Assembly: GCA_963836355.1 (NCBI GenBank)
Contig: CAWIJO010000005.1
Span: forward strand, 1-60,763
Length of the DNA stretch: 60,763 nucleotides
Reading direction: 5' to 3'
Source: Palsa-506 sp963836355
Lineage (GTDB): Bacteria > Actinomycetota > Actinomycetes > Streptosporangiales > Streptosporangiaceae
The first letter of the stretch is position 1. Every line of letters starts with the position of its first letter. Positions 1-11,905 of this stretch are shown piece by piece. Both the position numbers and the translations under genes were made by a program. The notes under the pieces were generated by a model. The model ran no database searches, was not told where the DNA came from, and was given only the letters and a program-made list of their open reading frames with translations.

Positions 1-73
1 GCACAGACCGTTGCATTATCCGAATGATCATGGTCTGTTCCGTGGCTAAAGCTGAGGGTAAAGGAGGCAGCCG

Positions 74-3000
74 GTGGCCGTGGTCGTCACCGTCGCCAAG
101 GGCTATGACCTCGGTTACGTGTGGAAGAACCAGGGCCAGGCCGCCGCCGAGCGGAGCACAGGTGGTTACTACATCAGCGCCGCGCAGTCCGGGGAGCCAC
201 CGGGCCAATGGTGGGGTCCCGGTGCCGCCGCATTGGGCTTGGCTGAGGGCGAGATGGTCGAGCGGAAGTCATTACGACGCGGTCTACGAACAGATAGACC
301 CGAGGACCGGCGCGAAGCTCGGTCGGCCGCGCGGCAGCTACGTGAAGTTCGCAGACCACCTGGCCCGGCTGCGGGCCGCTGAGCCGCATGCCACGGCCGG
401 GCGGCTGATCGAGCTGGAGCGCGAGGCCGCGCAGGCTACCCGGCAGCCCGCCGCCTACACCGATGTAACGGTCTCGTTCTCCAAGTCGATCTCGGTCCTA
501 CACGCCTCGATCAGGGAAAACATCCGGCGGGCGCGGCTGGCCGGGGACGAGCGGGCGGCCGCGTATTGGCAGCGGCGTGAGCAATGCTTCCAGGAGGTCT
601 TGCACCGGGCGAACCGGGCCGCGCTGGAGTACGCCCAGCGGTGGGCCGGGGTGACCCGGACCGGTTACCACGGCACGCAGGTGGACGGCCGGGCGATGGG
701 CCGGTTCGAGCAGGCTGGCCTGGTCGTGTCCTCGTGGCTGCAGGGCACCAGCCGGGACGGCGATCCGCAGGATCACATCCACAACCAGATCGCCCGGATC
801 GTGCGGACCGTCAGCGACGGGAAGTGGCGGGCGCTGGACACGGCCTGCCTGCGGGGCATCATCGGCGCCTTGCAGGCGGTCGCCGCTACGGCGGTTGAGT
901 GCGAGCTGACGCGCGAGTTCGGCGTGCAGTGGGTTCCGCGGCCTGACGGGCGCGGCAACGAGATCCAAGGCGTCACGCAGGCGCAGATGGACGCCTACTC
1001 CAAACGCACCGTCCAGGTGTACGCGAAGGAACGCGAGCTCGCCAGGGCCTGGGAGCGCAGGCACGGCCGTGCGCCGAACTCGCGTGAGCTTTACTACATC
1101 GCCAAGGACGCAACTCTCCAGTCACGCAAGGGCAAGCGGGAAGGCGAGATCGACTGGGACGGCCTTGCCAGGCGGTGGGACGCAACGCTCGGCGGCGAGC
1201 TGGCTGGCATCGCCCCGGCGGTATCGAACGCGCGCGGCCTGGACGAACCAGTGTCGGCAGCAGATCGCGGTGACCAGGAACCGCGCGTGCCGGAACCGGC
1301 TGGCCAGCTGTCTGCTGAGGCGCGGATCCGGGTAGTGCAGAAGGCCCTGATGCTGGTGTCGGAGAAGAAGCCCACCTGGACGAGGCACGAGCTGGTCAGG
1401 CAGCTTGCCCTGGTAATGCCCGCGCAGACCCGGCAGATGACGCCCGGCGCCGCGCAGGATCTGCTGGCCGGCCTGGTCGATGAGGCTCTGTCTGGTGGCA
1501 TTGGAGATGTCGTCTGCCTGGAGGCGCCGGAATGGCCGCCGCTGCCCGGCTCGATGCGCCGCGAGCTGGACGGCCGCAGCATCTACACCCGGCTGGGTAC
1601 CACTCGCTACGCGACTGCCGCGCAGCTGTCCGTGGAGGAACAACTCCTCGCCCACGCCCAGGCGCGAGGCGCACCGCGCCTGCCACGTGAGCTGGCGGCC
1701 CGGCAGCTCGGCGCCGACGCAAGACTCCTGGAAACGCAGCTGCGCGAACACCCGCACGAGGCACGCGGCCAGGTCACGCAGCGCGGACTACGGCTGGACC
1801 AGGCCGCCGCCATCTCCCACGTGCTCACCTCGGGCCGCACCGTCGAAGTGGTCGTAGGCCCGGCAGGCACCGGCAAGACCCGCGCCCTCGCGGCCGCCGC
1901 GCAGGCCTGGGCGCCACCTGGCGGCGTTGCTCAGGTGTTCGGAACCGCGACCTCGCAGAACGCCACCAACGAGTTGCGCAAAGCAGGCGTGCAGGTCGCG
2001 GCGAACACCACGCGACTGTTGGCCGATATCAAGCGCGGCCACATCCCGCCAGGCTCGCTGATCGTGGTGGACGAAGGCTCGATGGTCTCCTTCGCCCACA
2101 TGGCGGCTCTCGTCAGTCATGCCGCGCGGAACGGTTGCAAGGTGGTGCTCGCCGGAGACCAGGAGCAGCTCGCAGCGGTCGAAGGCGGCGGCGCGATGAT
2201 GTTGCTCGCTGACCGGCTCGGTTACGTGCGGCTGGCCGAGCCAGTCCGGTTCACCGCCGAGTGGGAGCGGCGACGCCTCACTGCGCCTGCGCCAGGGGGA
2301 TGCGACCGCACTGGACGATTACGATCAGCACGGCCGGATTCACGGTGCCCCGCCGGACGAGGCCATAGACCAGGCCGCCAGGGCGTACGTGGCCAACTAC
2401 CTGGCCGGCCGGGACGTCATCCTGACCGCCGCAGACTGGGCGCGCTGTCGCGAGCTGTCCGGAAGGATCCGCGACGACCTGATCCACCTCGGCCTGGTCG
2501 ATAGCGGCCGCAGCGTGCGCATTGCCGAGGGTGCCGAGGCATCAGCCGGTGACCTGATCATCTGCCGCCAGAACGACCATGAGATCGAGGCCGGTGAGCC
2601 CAACCGGGTGTTGGCCAATGGCGACATCCTTCGGATCGAGGCCATCACTCAACACGGTGTCATGGTCCGCCGCCTGATCGATCCTGACCCAGCCACCGGG
2701 CAGCGGCGCTTCACCGCCCAGGCCTTCCTCTACCCCGGCTACCACACCACCGACTTGGCCTACGCGATCACCGGACACTCGGCGCAAGGCGGCACGGTGC
2801 ACACAGGGATAGCGCTGGTCACCGGCAGCGAAGACCGGCAATGGCTCTACTCGGCGATGACCCGCGGCACCGAGAACAACATGGCGTTCGTGTTCACCAC
2901 CCCGGCAAAGCCAGCAGACCCGCAGCCCGGCACCCGCCCGGCACCCGAACTGGACCGCTACGACCGCGCCCGGCAGGAACGGCAGGGACCGCTGCCCGCC

Positions 3001-4470
3001 CAGCTCGTTCCCGGTCCTGCCAGCCCGGACCCGCAGGAGCAGATCGCTGTGCTCGCTGCTGTCCTGGCACGCAACGGCTCCGAGCTCTCGGCGTCCAAGA
3101 CACGGAACCGCAACTTGGCCGATGCCGATCACCTAAGAACCCTGAACGCGATCTGGACCGCCGAAATCCGCGATGCCCAGGACAGCCGTTACCGCGATCT
3201 AATCTTGGCAGCGCTGCCACCCCAGTACCGGCCGGGACTGTCGCATCAGGCGAAATGGCTGTTCCGGACCTTGCGGACCGCCGAGCTTGCCGACCTTGAC
3301 CCCGGCGAGGTCGCCCGCTCAGCCATCGAGTCTGGTGACCTGGCAGGCGCCAGAGACATAGCCAGCGTCGTCGACGCTCGCATCCGGCAGCACGTCTACC
3401 CGCTGCTCCCGCAACTGCAGCGCCCATGGTCGGAGCGGGTGCCTGTCCTGGCCGACCCCGAACGCCGGGCGTACCTCACCGGGATCGCGGCAATGATGGA
3501 CGACCGCAAGCAGCGCCTCGGCCAGTTCGTCGCCGAGCACACGCCGCCCTGGGCCGTCACCGCTCTCGGCCCGGTCCCCGCCGACCCGGCCGCCCGGCAG
3601 GAATGGCAGCAGAAGGCATCCTCGATCGCCGCGTACCGCGAGATGTACGGCTACGATCACCCGGACGACCCCATCGGCCCCGAGCCCGCCAACGACTCCC
3701 CTGACATGCGCGCCGCCTGGCACGAGGCCTTCCTCGCACTCACGCCAGCCGACGGCCCGGATGTCCGCGGCATGCCCGACGGCCGCCTGTGGCTCATCCG
3801 CGACACCTACACCGCCGAGACCCAGTGGGCGCCGCCGCATGCCGGCAGGGAACTACGGCTGGTCCGCCTCGGCGCGCAGAACGCAGAACAGGAACAAGTA
3901 CGCGCCGAGGCGGAAGCCGGAGCTGCCCGCAAGCACGACGATCACCAGCGCGCCGCGGGGCATGACTTCTGGGCCGCCTCCTACCAGGCAATGGGCCGCT
4001 GCTACCGCCAGCAGGAAGAGACCTTCGCCCAGACCATGCACGACCGCGAGGAATGGGAGCAGGCCACGGCCGCATCCCGGCACCTGGCCATCGCCGCCAC
4101 CGCCGAACTGCGCAGGCGCCACCCCGGTCAGTGCATCGAACCGCTGCGCTCCGCCGAGCCCGCCCTCGCCAGCCCGGCCGAACGCGAGGAACTGGCCTTG
4201 GCCCTCGGCACGCAGATCGGCGAGATGGCCCAGCGGATCCAGGTGCTAGCTGCCCAGCGCAAGGCATTCCGCGAGAAGCTCGAACAGCGCCAGGGACTCA
4301 TGATCCCCCGCGAGGACCCCGACTGCGAATGCCTCGGCCAAGCATTTCCGCCTCAGGCCGCCCGCGAGAGGGAGGCGATCCTCCGACCACCGAAACCAGA
4401 CATCCGGCCAGCGGCGAAGATTCTCGAAGCTGCCCGGGAGCGCGACGCCACGCCGGAAGCGGCCAGCTGA
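74..4470 (+). pseudogene. MobF/TrwC-type conjugative relaxase-helicase, broken by two frameshifts
   Basis: This encodes the relaxase that nicks and unwinds transfer DNA during conjugation. Translation begins at GTG 74, 6 bases after AAGGAGG (61-67). The N-terminus carries tyrosines (GGYYISAA) and a histidine cluster (DHIHNQIARIV), as in TrwC HUH relaxases. The middle has a RecD-like helicase with Walker A GPAGTGKT and Walker B VVDEGSM. The C-terminal third is charged and helical. The frame changes near 262-275 (ERK to HYDAVYEQ) and again near 2271 (EWER to ASLRLRQGD); repaired, the protein is about 1,465 residues, normal for the family. No single start gives both the relaxase and the helicase in full. 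The gene marks region A as conjugative-element DNA. Frameshifts could be decay or assembly errors; the family call is firm. Confidence 0.9.
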
Positions 4471-4502
4471 CCGCAGCACGATGACCGAGAAGCTATTCCA
4501 CG

Positions 4503-4898
4503 TCATCGCCGGTCTGGAGGTGGGTAGAACACATTGTGTTGAGTATTACCGTCGCCAACTTGCACCCCGTGCGAACTGTGGACGTCCACGGCGTACTTCC
4601 CCTGCTGGCAACCGGCCGGATCGGTCAGGCTAAGCAGAGCCTGAGCTGCCCTGAGAATGTTCGAATCACTGCCAGCTCCAACCGCTTTGAGCTCAACTGC
4701 CAGGGGGGTCTCCCATGCATTCGGGGATTCCTGATGCCGGGCCAACACCAACTCGCCGTCTCGGCGCCCCGCCAACCGCTCGCGCACCAGCGTCTTTAGC
4801 GCCCCGTATGCATCCACCACCGCGGCAGACGCTGCATCCTTGACACCAAGACTCGCGCCTGCCGCCAGCGCGGCGACGATCAGTGTCACTGGTTCCAT
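4503..4898 (-). CDS. Small effector-like protein with C-terminal RHIM/BASS3-like amyloid motif
   Basis: A 131-residue protein, intact. I start it at ATG 4898; an upstream in-frame ATG at 5009 would add an unrelated 37 residues. Residues 1-100 form an amphipathic, Ala-rich helical domain (start MEPVTLIVAALAAGAS, then LKTLVRERLAGRR), which resembles the small helical Bell domain described for bacterial amyloid-signalling effectors. That assignment is inference. Residues 112-124 read VQVGDGNTQHNVF, close to the V-Q-V-G core of RHIM/BASS3-type motifs. The divergent neighbour at 5186 carries VQVGDNSTQNNYF at its N-terminus, so the two proteins probably interact by motif templating, the NLR acting as sensor and this protein as a membrane-active killer. 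It ends 32 bases from the relaxase stop, convergently. The 287 bp between the two starts must hold both promoters. Confidence 0.75.
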   Translation of the reverse strand: MEPVTLIVAALAAGASLGVKDAASAAVVDAYGALKTLVRERLAGRRDGELVLARHQESPNAWETPLAVELKAVGAGSDSNILRAAQALLSLTDPAGCQQGKYAVDVHSSHGVQVGDGNTQHNVFYPPPDRR

Positions 4899-5185
4899 CC
4901 CCACCACCCCGATCCGAGATAGCGCCCGCACACCGATGCTGGCATCCTTAACGTCCTGCCGGTAGGCATGCAAGTCGGGCGCGACCACCGGGTCCGGTCG
5001 TTCCTGCAAGTGCCGGTCGTTGCAGCATTCTACCTTTGGTCAGCGCTGATCTGGCCACCTGCGGCCAGCCCAAAGAGTATATTGAAATGGTGCATGCCAG
5101 TCTGGCATGTTCATGGTCAGAGGTGGTGGTGCCCAATCATGATCGCGCACATGTCCCTGCCCATTGACGTCGGTCTTGGCCTCTT

Positions 5186-7430
5186 ATGAACATGTCGAAT
5201 GCCGAAGCAAGTTTGTCGCATGTCCCGGCTAGGAATCGCATAGAGGTAGGGTCTGCCGCCGCTGTGCAGGTGGGTGATAACAGCACACAAAATAACTACT
5301 TCAACGGGCAAACTCGTTTGCCCTCATCGACTGTGGCTGTGCCGATTATCCCTCTGCCTGAAGCTCCGGTGAAGGTTTTTGTGGGTAGGTCCGACGAGGT
5401 AAGAACCTTGCTAGGTTTGCTCAATCCAGTCGAGCAGAAAGCTGGCGCAGTCGTTGTTTCAGCGGTAGCGGGTCTGCGGGAGTTGGGAAGACCGCGCTGG
5501 CATGGCATGCCGCCGCGACAGCAGTGAATGAAGGCTGGTTTCCAGGTGGTGCAGTGATGGTAGATCTGCACGGATACGATCCCGACCGCCGTATTGAGCC
5601 AATACAGGTTTTCGGTCCAGTACTTCGGGCGCTCGGTGTTAACACCGCTCACATACCGCTAGAACCAGACCAGCATGCTGCGGCATTTCACCAAATTCTT
5701 GTGGACCTCGCCAACCAAGACAGGCCGGTGCTGCTGGTACTCGACAATGCCTCAAGTCAGTCTCAGGTCGCGGATCTAATACCGGTTCATCGAGCACACC
5801 GAGTGCTTATAACTTCTCGACATACGTTTGGTGATCTAGTTGGCGCGCGACTACTTGAGCTGGACGTTCTCACTGTTGACGAAGCCGTAGCACTGCTTGA
5901 TCAGGCGCTACGCAACCGGGACGCTCAGACCGGCGAAACTGAGCAGTCAAAGGAAGCGGCGGAGCTGGCTTCGCCTATGTGGAACCCTGCCATTGGCGCT
6001 TCATATAGTTGCCGCCCTGGAATGACAGTCATAGAGTCCTTGGTGATCTCGCTGCTGAGTTCTTAGACGCTAAATCTCGTCTCGATGGACTTGCCTATGA
6101 CGAGCGTGCGGTGCGAGCCGCCTTTGATTTGTCTTGGTGGCATCTAATTGACCACGATCAATTGGCTGCCCGACTATTTCGTTTGCTATCTATCGATCCC
6201 GGCCCTTTCAATCGCCGCCGCCGCTGCTGCCGCTGGTCAACGTTCAGTCCCCACTGGCCGCCAGCTACGTACTCTTCGCCGCGCTCGCTTGGTCAGAGCC
6301 TGGGATCATTCAGGATCAGGCTGGCGCATGCATGATCTCGTCAGCCTTTATAGCATGAGCCTGGGAGAAGAGTGCGCGGAGAACGATGACCGTGAATCTG
6401 CACAGCTAAGACTTGTCCCAGTACTATTCAGAGACAGCGAACAGCGCAGGAGGCTGGATAAACTCGCTACCTAGCGATAAGGCTCTTGGACTGTTTCCTA
6501 ACAGGGGATCCGGACTGAAAATGGCTGGCTGCAGAGCAGGCCAATCTGGTCGCTAGTGTGCGCATGGCGCATGCCATGAATGAATACGATGTCGCAATCG
6601 ACCTGTCCTGTTCTATAGCTCCGTACCTAGAAGCTCAGCGTAACCTATCCGATTCCCTCTTGGTTTCCGAGGTGGCGTTGGAGTCAGCTCGCGCGATGAA
6701 TATACCCGTGCGAGAAACGGGAGTACTGAATAATATTGGAATCGCACTTACCTCCATGCGTAGGTATAAGGAGGCGATCCGCTACCTAAATAAAGCCGTT
6801 GCAAAGGCAAAGGAGTCTGGCGACGGAATTGAGGAAGCAACTGCACTCACCAGCCTCGCTGGCGCACTTAGGCAATATTTCGGCCCTCATCTCGGGATTG
6901 AGGAGTTGCAGCGTGCTATACAGATTGGTTTCAGTTTGGGAGACTCACGAGCGGCAGCGTTCGCGATGACGAATCTGGGTATCGCGCTAAGAGAAGTTGG
7001 CGACTTTCACAAGGCCGAGCACCTTTTGCGGTCGGCTTTGGCCATACATGCAGAGAGTGGTGCCAGGCGAGCAGAGGCTCAAACGCTGGTCCAGCTTGCT
7101 ACTACTCTGGGGCAGATGAATGATAGCGAATCAAGCATTGCACTTTTCCGCGGAGCCCTTGATGCTTACCGAGATGTTGGAGACAGAAATGGTGAAGGGC
7201 AGACCATGATGAATCTCGGTAATGTTCTGCGCCAAGACGGGGATCTTCTTGGCGCGCTGGATAATTATTACGCTGCCATTCGAATTTCCCGCGATACAAA
7301 GGACCCTCACGCGCTGGCCCTCGCGCAGAACAACGCTGGGACATTGCTAGAGCAGCTCGGACAAACCCATGAGTCGGAAGAACTGCTGAAAGCCGCCAAG
7401 ACAGCTCTATCCACCCTTCGAGACAACTAA
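5186..7430 (+). pseudogene. NB-ARC/TPR NLR-like sensor with N-terminal amyloid motif, multiply frameshifted
   Basis: The predicted product is a STAND ATPase. Residues 27-39 carry the amyloid-type motif VQVGDNSTQNNYF, followed by a linker and a FVGR box (VKVFVGRSDEV) that usually opens an NB-ARC domain. The P-loop SAGVGKTALAWH is readable only after a one-base shift at about 5471-5477. Further NB-ARC pieces follow: VLLVLDNA (Walker B), VLITSRH, then LCGTLPLALHIVAAL in another frame near 5970-6020, and WRMHDLV near 6325 in yet another. From 6558 to 7430 a continuous frame encodes at least five TPR-like repeats (for example NNIGIALTSMRRYKEAIRYL). At least four indels split it. GC content is visibly lower than in the flanks, suggesting foreign origin. 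It pairs with the effector at 4503-4898. Family assignment is firm; whether any product is made is doubtful. Confidence 0.85.
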
Positions 7431-7514
7431 TCCATGAGAGGACGGATCAGTCGCGGCCTGGACCGCTCCCTGGAGTGTGGCTCGAAGCTAGACTAGATGA
7501 TCATTCTGGCAGAA

Positions 7515-7796
7515 GTAAGCCACCGCGGCATCCCGGCAGCTGGCCATCGTTGCTGACGCCCGAAATTACGCCGACGCCACGCAGCGCAAGGCGTTCCGCG
7601 AGACGCTCGAACAGCGCAAGAAACGCATGACCCCAGCGAAAACCTCTAAGGCGAGGACCTCGGCCCGGCTTCCGCCCAGGTCGCCCGTGAGATGAAGGCG
7701 ATCTTCTAGCGACAGAAACCAAACGTCCGGCCAGCGGCGAGAACCCTCGAAGCTTCCCGGCATCGGCAACTCCACGCTGGAAGCGGCCAGTTGAGC
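7515..7796 (+). pseudogene. Degraded second copy of a relaxase 3' end
   Basis: This stretch repeats, with divergence, the last part of the relaxase gene at 4069-4470. Matching landmarks are GCATCCCGGCA.CTGGCCATCG (4072 and 7530 areas), CAGCGCAAGGC.TTCCGCGAGA.GCTCGAACAGCGC (4255 and 7585), CCGGCCAGCGGCGA (4410 and 7729) and GGAAGCGGCCAGNTGA at the stop (4456 and 7782). About 130 bases between the first two blocks are missing here and stop codons interrupt the frame. It is not an exact duplication, so it probably derives from a related relaxase. It brackets the effector/NLR pair, which sits between the two copies. Confidence 0.85.
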
Positions 7797-7807
7797 CGTA
7801 AGAGCCA

Positions 7808-10800
7808 CTACGTGTCCCCGCTCAACCTGGCTTCTGCGTCTTGCCGCCTTGCTTCTTGCTCGTAGGTGTCGGACAGGCGGCGCAGGATGCGGAATGTTCG
7901 CGGCCATTCGCCCGAAGTCTGTTGCGCCCATCGTTTGTATCTGTCGGCCAGGTCATGTTCCTGCTGGCCACCGTCGTAAACCCCTTCGAGTTGTGACGCC
8001 TCGCTCGTTCAAGGCACCCACGTGAATTCCAGCCTCGATGCTGGGGCTGCCGATAGTTTCGATGATGGCTCTGACGGGCTCAGCAGGCCAGATTCCATCG
8101 CTGCCGGGCGGGCTACCGCGAGGGTCTGGCCTATTTGCTCGTCTCCAATGTCGGCGCGGTGAGCATCGGCGAGGGCAAGGCGCGCGTCGCGGACCCATCG
8201 CTCTAGGTGCTCGCCGTCGAATGTGCCATCTTGGTGCAGGCCCGGCAGGTGGCGCCATTGCCGCCAGATCCACCAGGCGTGGCGAGCGAGTGCCGCGTCG
8301 TGGTCGTTCAGTTCGCGTTGTGGCTCGTTCTTTGCTCTGTAGGCCCGTGAGACGGAATCCACAAACAGGCTTGGTTCGCTACTTAGAGCGGCAAACAGGG
8401 TTCGTGGCTTTCGGTGAGGCTCCAGGAGCTGGAAGAATATGAACTCGTAGGATGCCAGGGTGGCGGGGTCAGTGTTCTCTGCATCCAGATAGTCGAGTAT
8501 GAGTCCGATTTCATAGCCAGGCGATGTCAGGTGCATGCCGCTCTGGCCAGTGGCCGCAGCAGCGCTCAGAACCTCCTCGACAAGCGAACGCTCTACTGAC
8601 GTTGGCCTTTCGGTCCAGGCAGGGATCTGCATTGCCAGGAGATCCACTGCGATCCACGGCCGGTTATGTGTCAAAAGCTCTTGAACAGCCCGCCCGGCGT
8701 CCTCCGGCGACACTCGCCAGGCATTCGTCTGTTCCCAATAAGCATCGCTCAGGGCTGGCTCGATTTCAGCTAGCGTGTCCCAGACATCGCGACGCGCCGG
8801 TGCGCTCAGCGCTAGTGATACGCGTCGCTCAGGCCTGGTCATCTCGGGACTGCCCAATGCTCTGCGAAGCCATGCGACGCCAGAGTTCTCTAGCTTGCGT
8901 TGCGCCCAGCTGGCGGCTAGATTGCGGAGCTTAGGCTCTTTCGAGTCGAGCCAGGTGAGCAGATCAGCCATCAGATCATCTTTCAAGACAGCACCAGCGA
9001 CCCAGCCTAGATGCTGCGGCACGGGACTTCTTTCTGCTAGGCGGCGCAAGCCATCGATTGATGCTCTCCTAACGACGTCATTAACAGCTTGCGTGCGCAA
9101 TTGGAGTAGTTTCTTATCGTAGGTTTCGTGGTCGAGGGGATCTACGCCAGGTAGGTCTGGATGCCAGTCGAACAAGTAGCCAAACCTTTGCACGTCTGTG
9201 GTTGGTTCGAGCCGGTCGGCGATGGTCCGCATTCGAGACAGCGCACCGTCAGCCAGTGACCAGTCGGCCGTTGCGAATCGTTCGTGGCGTGAGACTTCTT
9301 TGTGCAGCCGCTCCCACAGTTGTAGGCGTTCTTCGGGCGCTAGCGAAGCAGATCCGCGGCTGCAGCCAAGCCGTCCAGTAGACTGCCTTGCTCCGCAGGA
9401 GGCAGCGACCACAGACGTTCGCTCAGCTCGGCCCAGCGTTCGGGATGTTGCCAGCCAGGTCAACCGCTAGCTGGACGATCTGGCCGATGTAGCCGATCCA
9501 TTCTGAAATTGGCACCTGGCGGCTTTCCGGCTTCCAATCGCGGTAACGCGGCTGTGGCGGCGATGACAGAATCGTGTCGGGACTGGGCCACAGCCCCAAA
9601 ACAAGACGCCAGCCAACGTCGGGTAGCTGGCGGCAGATTTGCTCGATCGCGCGAATTTTCAGCCCGACAGGAGCGGCGGTTTGCCGGATCCATCCGGCAA
9701 GGACAGATTGTAGGCTTTCGTGCGGCCGGTTGGATAGCCGCCCACCGGGGTCAATGACCTGAAGGCGTGCCAGCGCTCGTGAGGCTTGGAGCAGGTATTC
9801 TGGCGACCAGCAGAGCGTCTCAAGTGCCCACAGCAATCCTGTATGGGGTGACCAGTTGTATAGGCCTGAACCTTGGTCATTGTCCTGGAACACCGATGCC
9901 AGGAGCGGCTCGTCCTGATCAAGATCGTCATGGACGGCATCGACGAATACGTCGGGCGCTCCCTCAGCCAGTAGTGGCAGCACGTCGGCCAGGGACTGCC
10001 AGGCCGGCGACCCGTCGCTTGCGGATCGACTCAAGATGTCGTGAACGATGCTGCCAGCATGCCCGGCGCCGCTAACACCGTCACTTAGCTGTTCGTGATT
10101 CATGGCCCCGAGCAGTGCAATGCCTTCGGCTAGACCCTGCCAAAGGGCAGGTGAATGCCTACGTGCGATGCCCCTGGCGCCGGCCATAAGGCGATCGTCG
10201 GGTGGCAGCTCAAGCTGAGGGTCTGTCTTTAGCAGAACGTCCGATGCTATCTGGTGCCAACGTTCCAGGTCTCCGTGCGTGAGGGTGCCGTGGAGCAACA
10301 GGAAGGCTTCCTCTGCAGAGGCCAGGTGCCATTGCCTCCCGGAAAGGACGAATGGCGGGTCTTCTGTTCCCGCCCACTGCAGCAAAGTACGCTCGATGGT
10401 CGACCAGCGCACGTCAGCCATGTCGGTGACCACCTTCTTGTCGCCGTCGCTGACAGTCCAAGCGCCGACGAGAACCAGGGGCGCAAGGATTTCCGCCGAA
10501 GGCAATTGTGACCAGGGTGGCCGGGCTATTCGCGGATCCCGAGCGAGGCTGCGGACAAGTGATGGCATGCTTCGTCGCGCTAGCCCGGCCAGTCGGTAGG
10601 CGTGGGCAGAGTCGATCCCTGCGGCTTCGAGCGCTTCCGTTGCCTGCTGTCTGCCAGGCCGGGGAAGCTCGATGCCGGTTCCACGGACGGCCTGATCGCG
10701 GCCTACGGGGAGAATCACGTAGTGTCCGTGCCTCTCGGCGGCTGCGATATCCGGGTCTCTGAAGAGCGGCAGCAGCGTCATCCGCCCAGGCTCGGCCACA

Positions 10801-11768
10801 GCGCTGTCCCATACTTCGGCAGATGACACGACGAGGGCTGGCTGAGTAGGATTGCCGGTCTTCTCGGCCAGCTTCCCGATGACTGCGGAGACAAACGCGA
10901 TGGCTTCATCGCGCCAGTCAGCATGAACTGCAACGGCTCCGGGAGGGCCGCCGAAGAACTCTGCGAGCATGTCGCGCTCTCGTTCTCTGCCGGCAAGGAA
11001 TAGTCCTGCGGGCAGGGCTGGATCGGTCCGGGCGTGAAAGCGAAACCACCACCGATCCAACGTTTCTGCATCACGTGGCCGACGGCCCAGATGCTCGGAG
11101 ATCCAGTAATGGACGGCCGGCGTACTCTGGAGCCACCCTTCGAGGTCGTCAGCATCGAGAACCCGGACATCCGAGAAGAATGCCTCGGCGCGACGCCCCT
11201 TCGCCCAGGCTGCAGCTCCCGACCAGCGCCTCGGCGTCATGAAGACGAAGCACGACTCTGCCGGGACGACTCCTTCCGGATTCGCGCGTCGCTTCCCGTA
11301 GTCCGCGTCAGCCTTCGTCTTCGACTGACGGTCCACGCCGAATTCGAAGTACAGCGGCCCTTGCGGTAGATAGGCGGTGCCTGCGGAATCAGCACGGCCG
11401 TCCCACCCCGACGCCGAGATGCCTTCTCCGGAACGAACCGAAGCGTTCGTAATGCCCGGCGTAAAGGCAAGCAGCCGCCGCACAAGCTCCGGGAACGTTC
11501 CCTGGGCATCGCGCGTGCCTGCCCACTGGCTGAGCTGCGTGCCGTCTACCAACTCCGGCCCGACCATCCGGTGCTCGGCTTGAACCGACGACACGGCGCT
11601 CCCGCGCTGCTGCCGGAGGCGCTCTACGTCCCTGGCATCAAAGCGGTGAAATCGCGATCCCGGATCCTGGCCGTCGAAAGTATTCCATCGCGAGCCCAGT
11701 TACGAACCGTGTTCTCGTGCACGCCGAGACGCCGCGCAGTCTGGCGGACATTTAGCAGCTTGGCTCAT
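7808..11768 (-). pseudogene. HTH plus PD-(D/E)XK-like domain, long defence-type protein, decayed
   Basis: Reconstructed across frames, this is a protein of roughly 1,300 residues. The N-terminus is a MerR/excisionase-like helix-turn-helix (LLNVRQTARRLGVHENTVRN), readable just downstream of ATG 11768. Next is a likely nuclease fold: SGWDGRAD, then YFEFGVDRQ and later FVFMTPRRW and VRVLDADDLEGWL. A long helical region follows, and the C-terminus (VYDGGQQEHDLADRYKRW, read to a stop at 7808-7810) ends in charged helices. Frame breaks occur near 11760, 11665, 9440, 9345 and 7975-8030. The two largest open pieces are 9423-11594 and 8009-9463. I recognise the architecture as a conserved but uncharacterised actinobacterial family; a restriction or abortive-infection role is inference. 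It runs convergently into the relaxase remnant. Confidence 0.7.
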
Positions 11769-11905
11769 CCCTCTCCACCATCACGCAATGATGATACATG
11801 CAGTGTGGACTTTGTGTAGTATAGCCATCCAGCAAACCTTAGGAGCTGACCGGGCCGACTAGGCCATCGGCCGACCGGCGCTGTCCGCAAGAAGGAGGCA
11901 CAACC

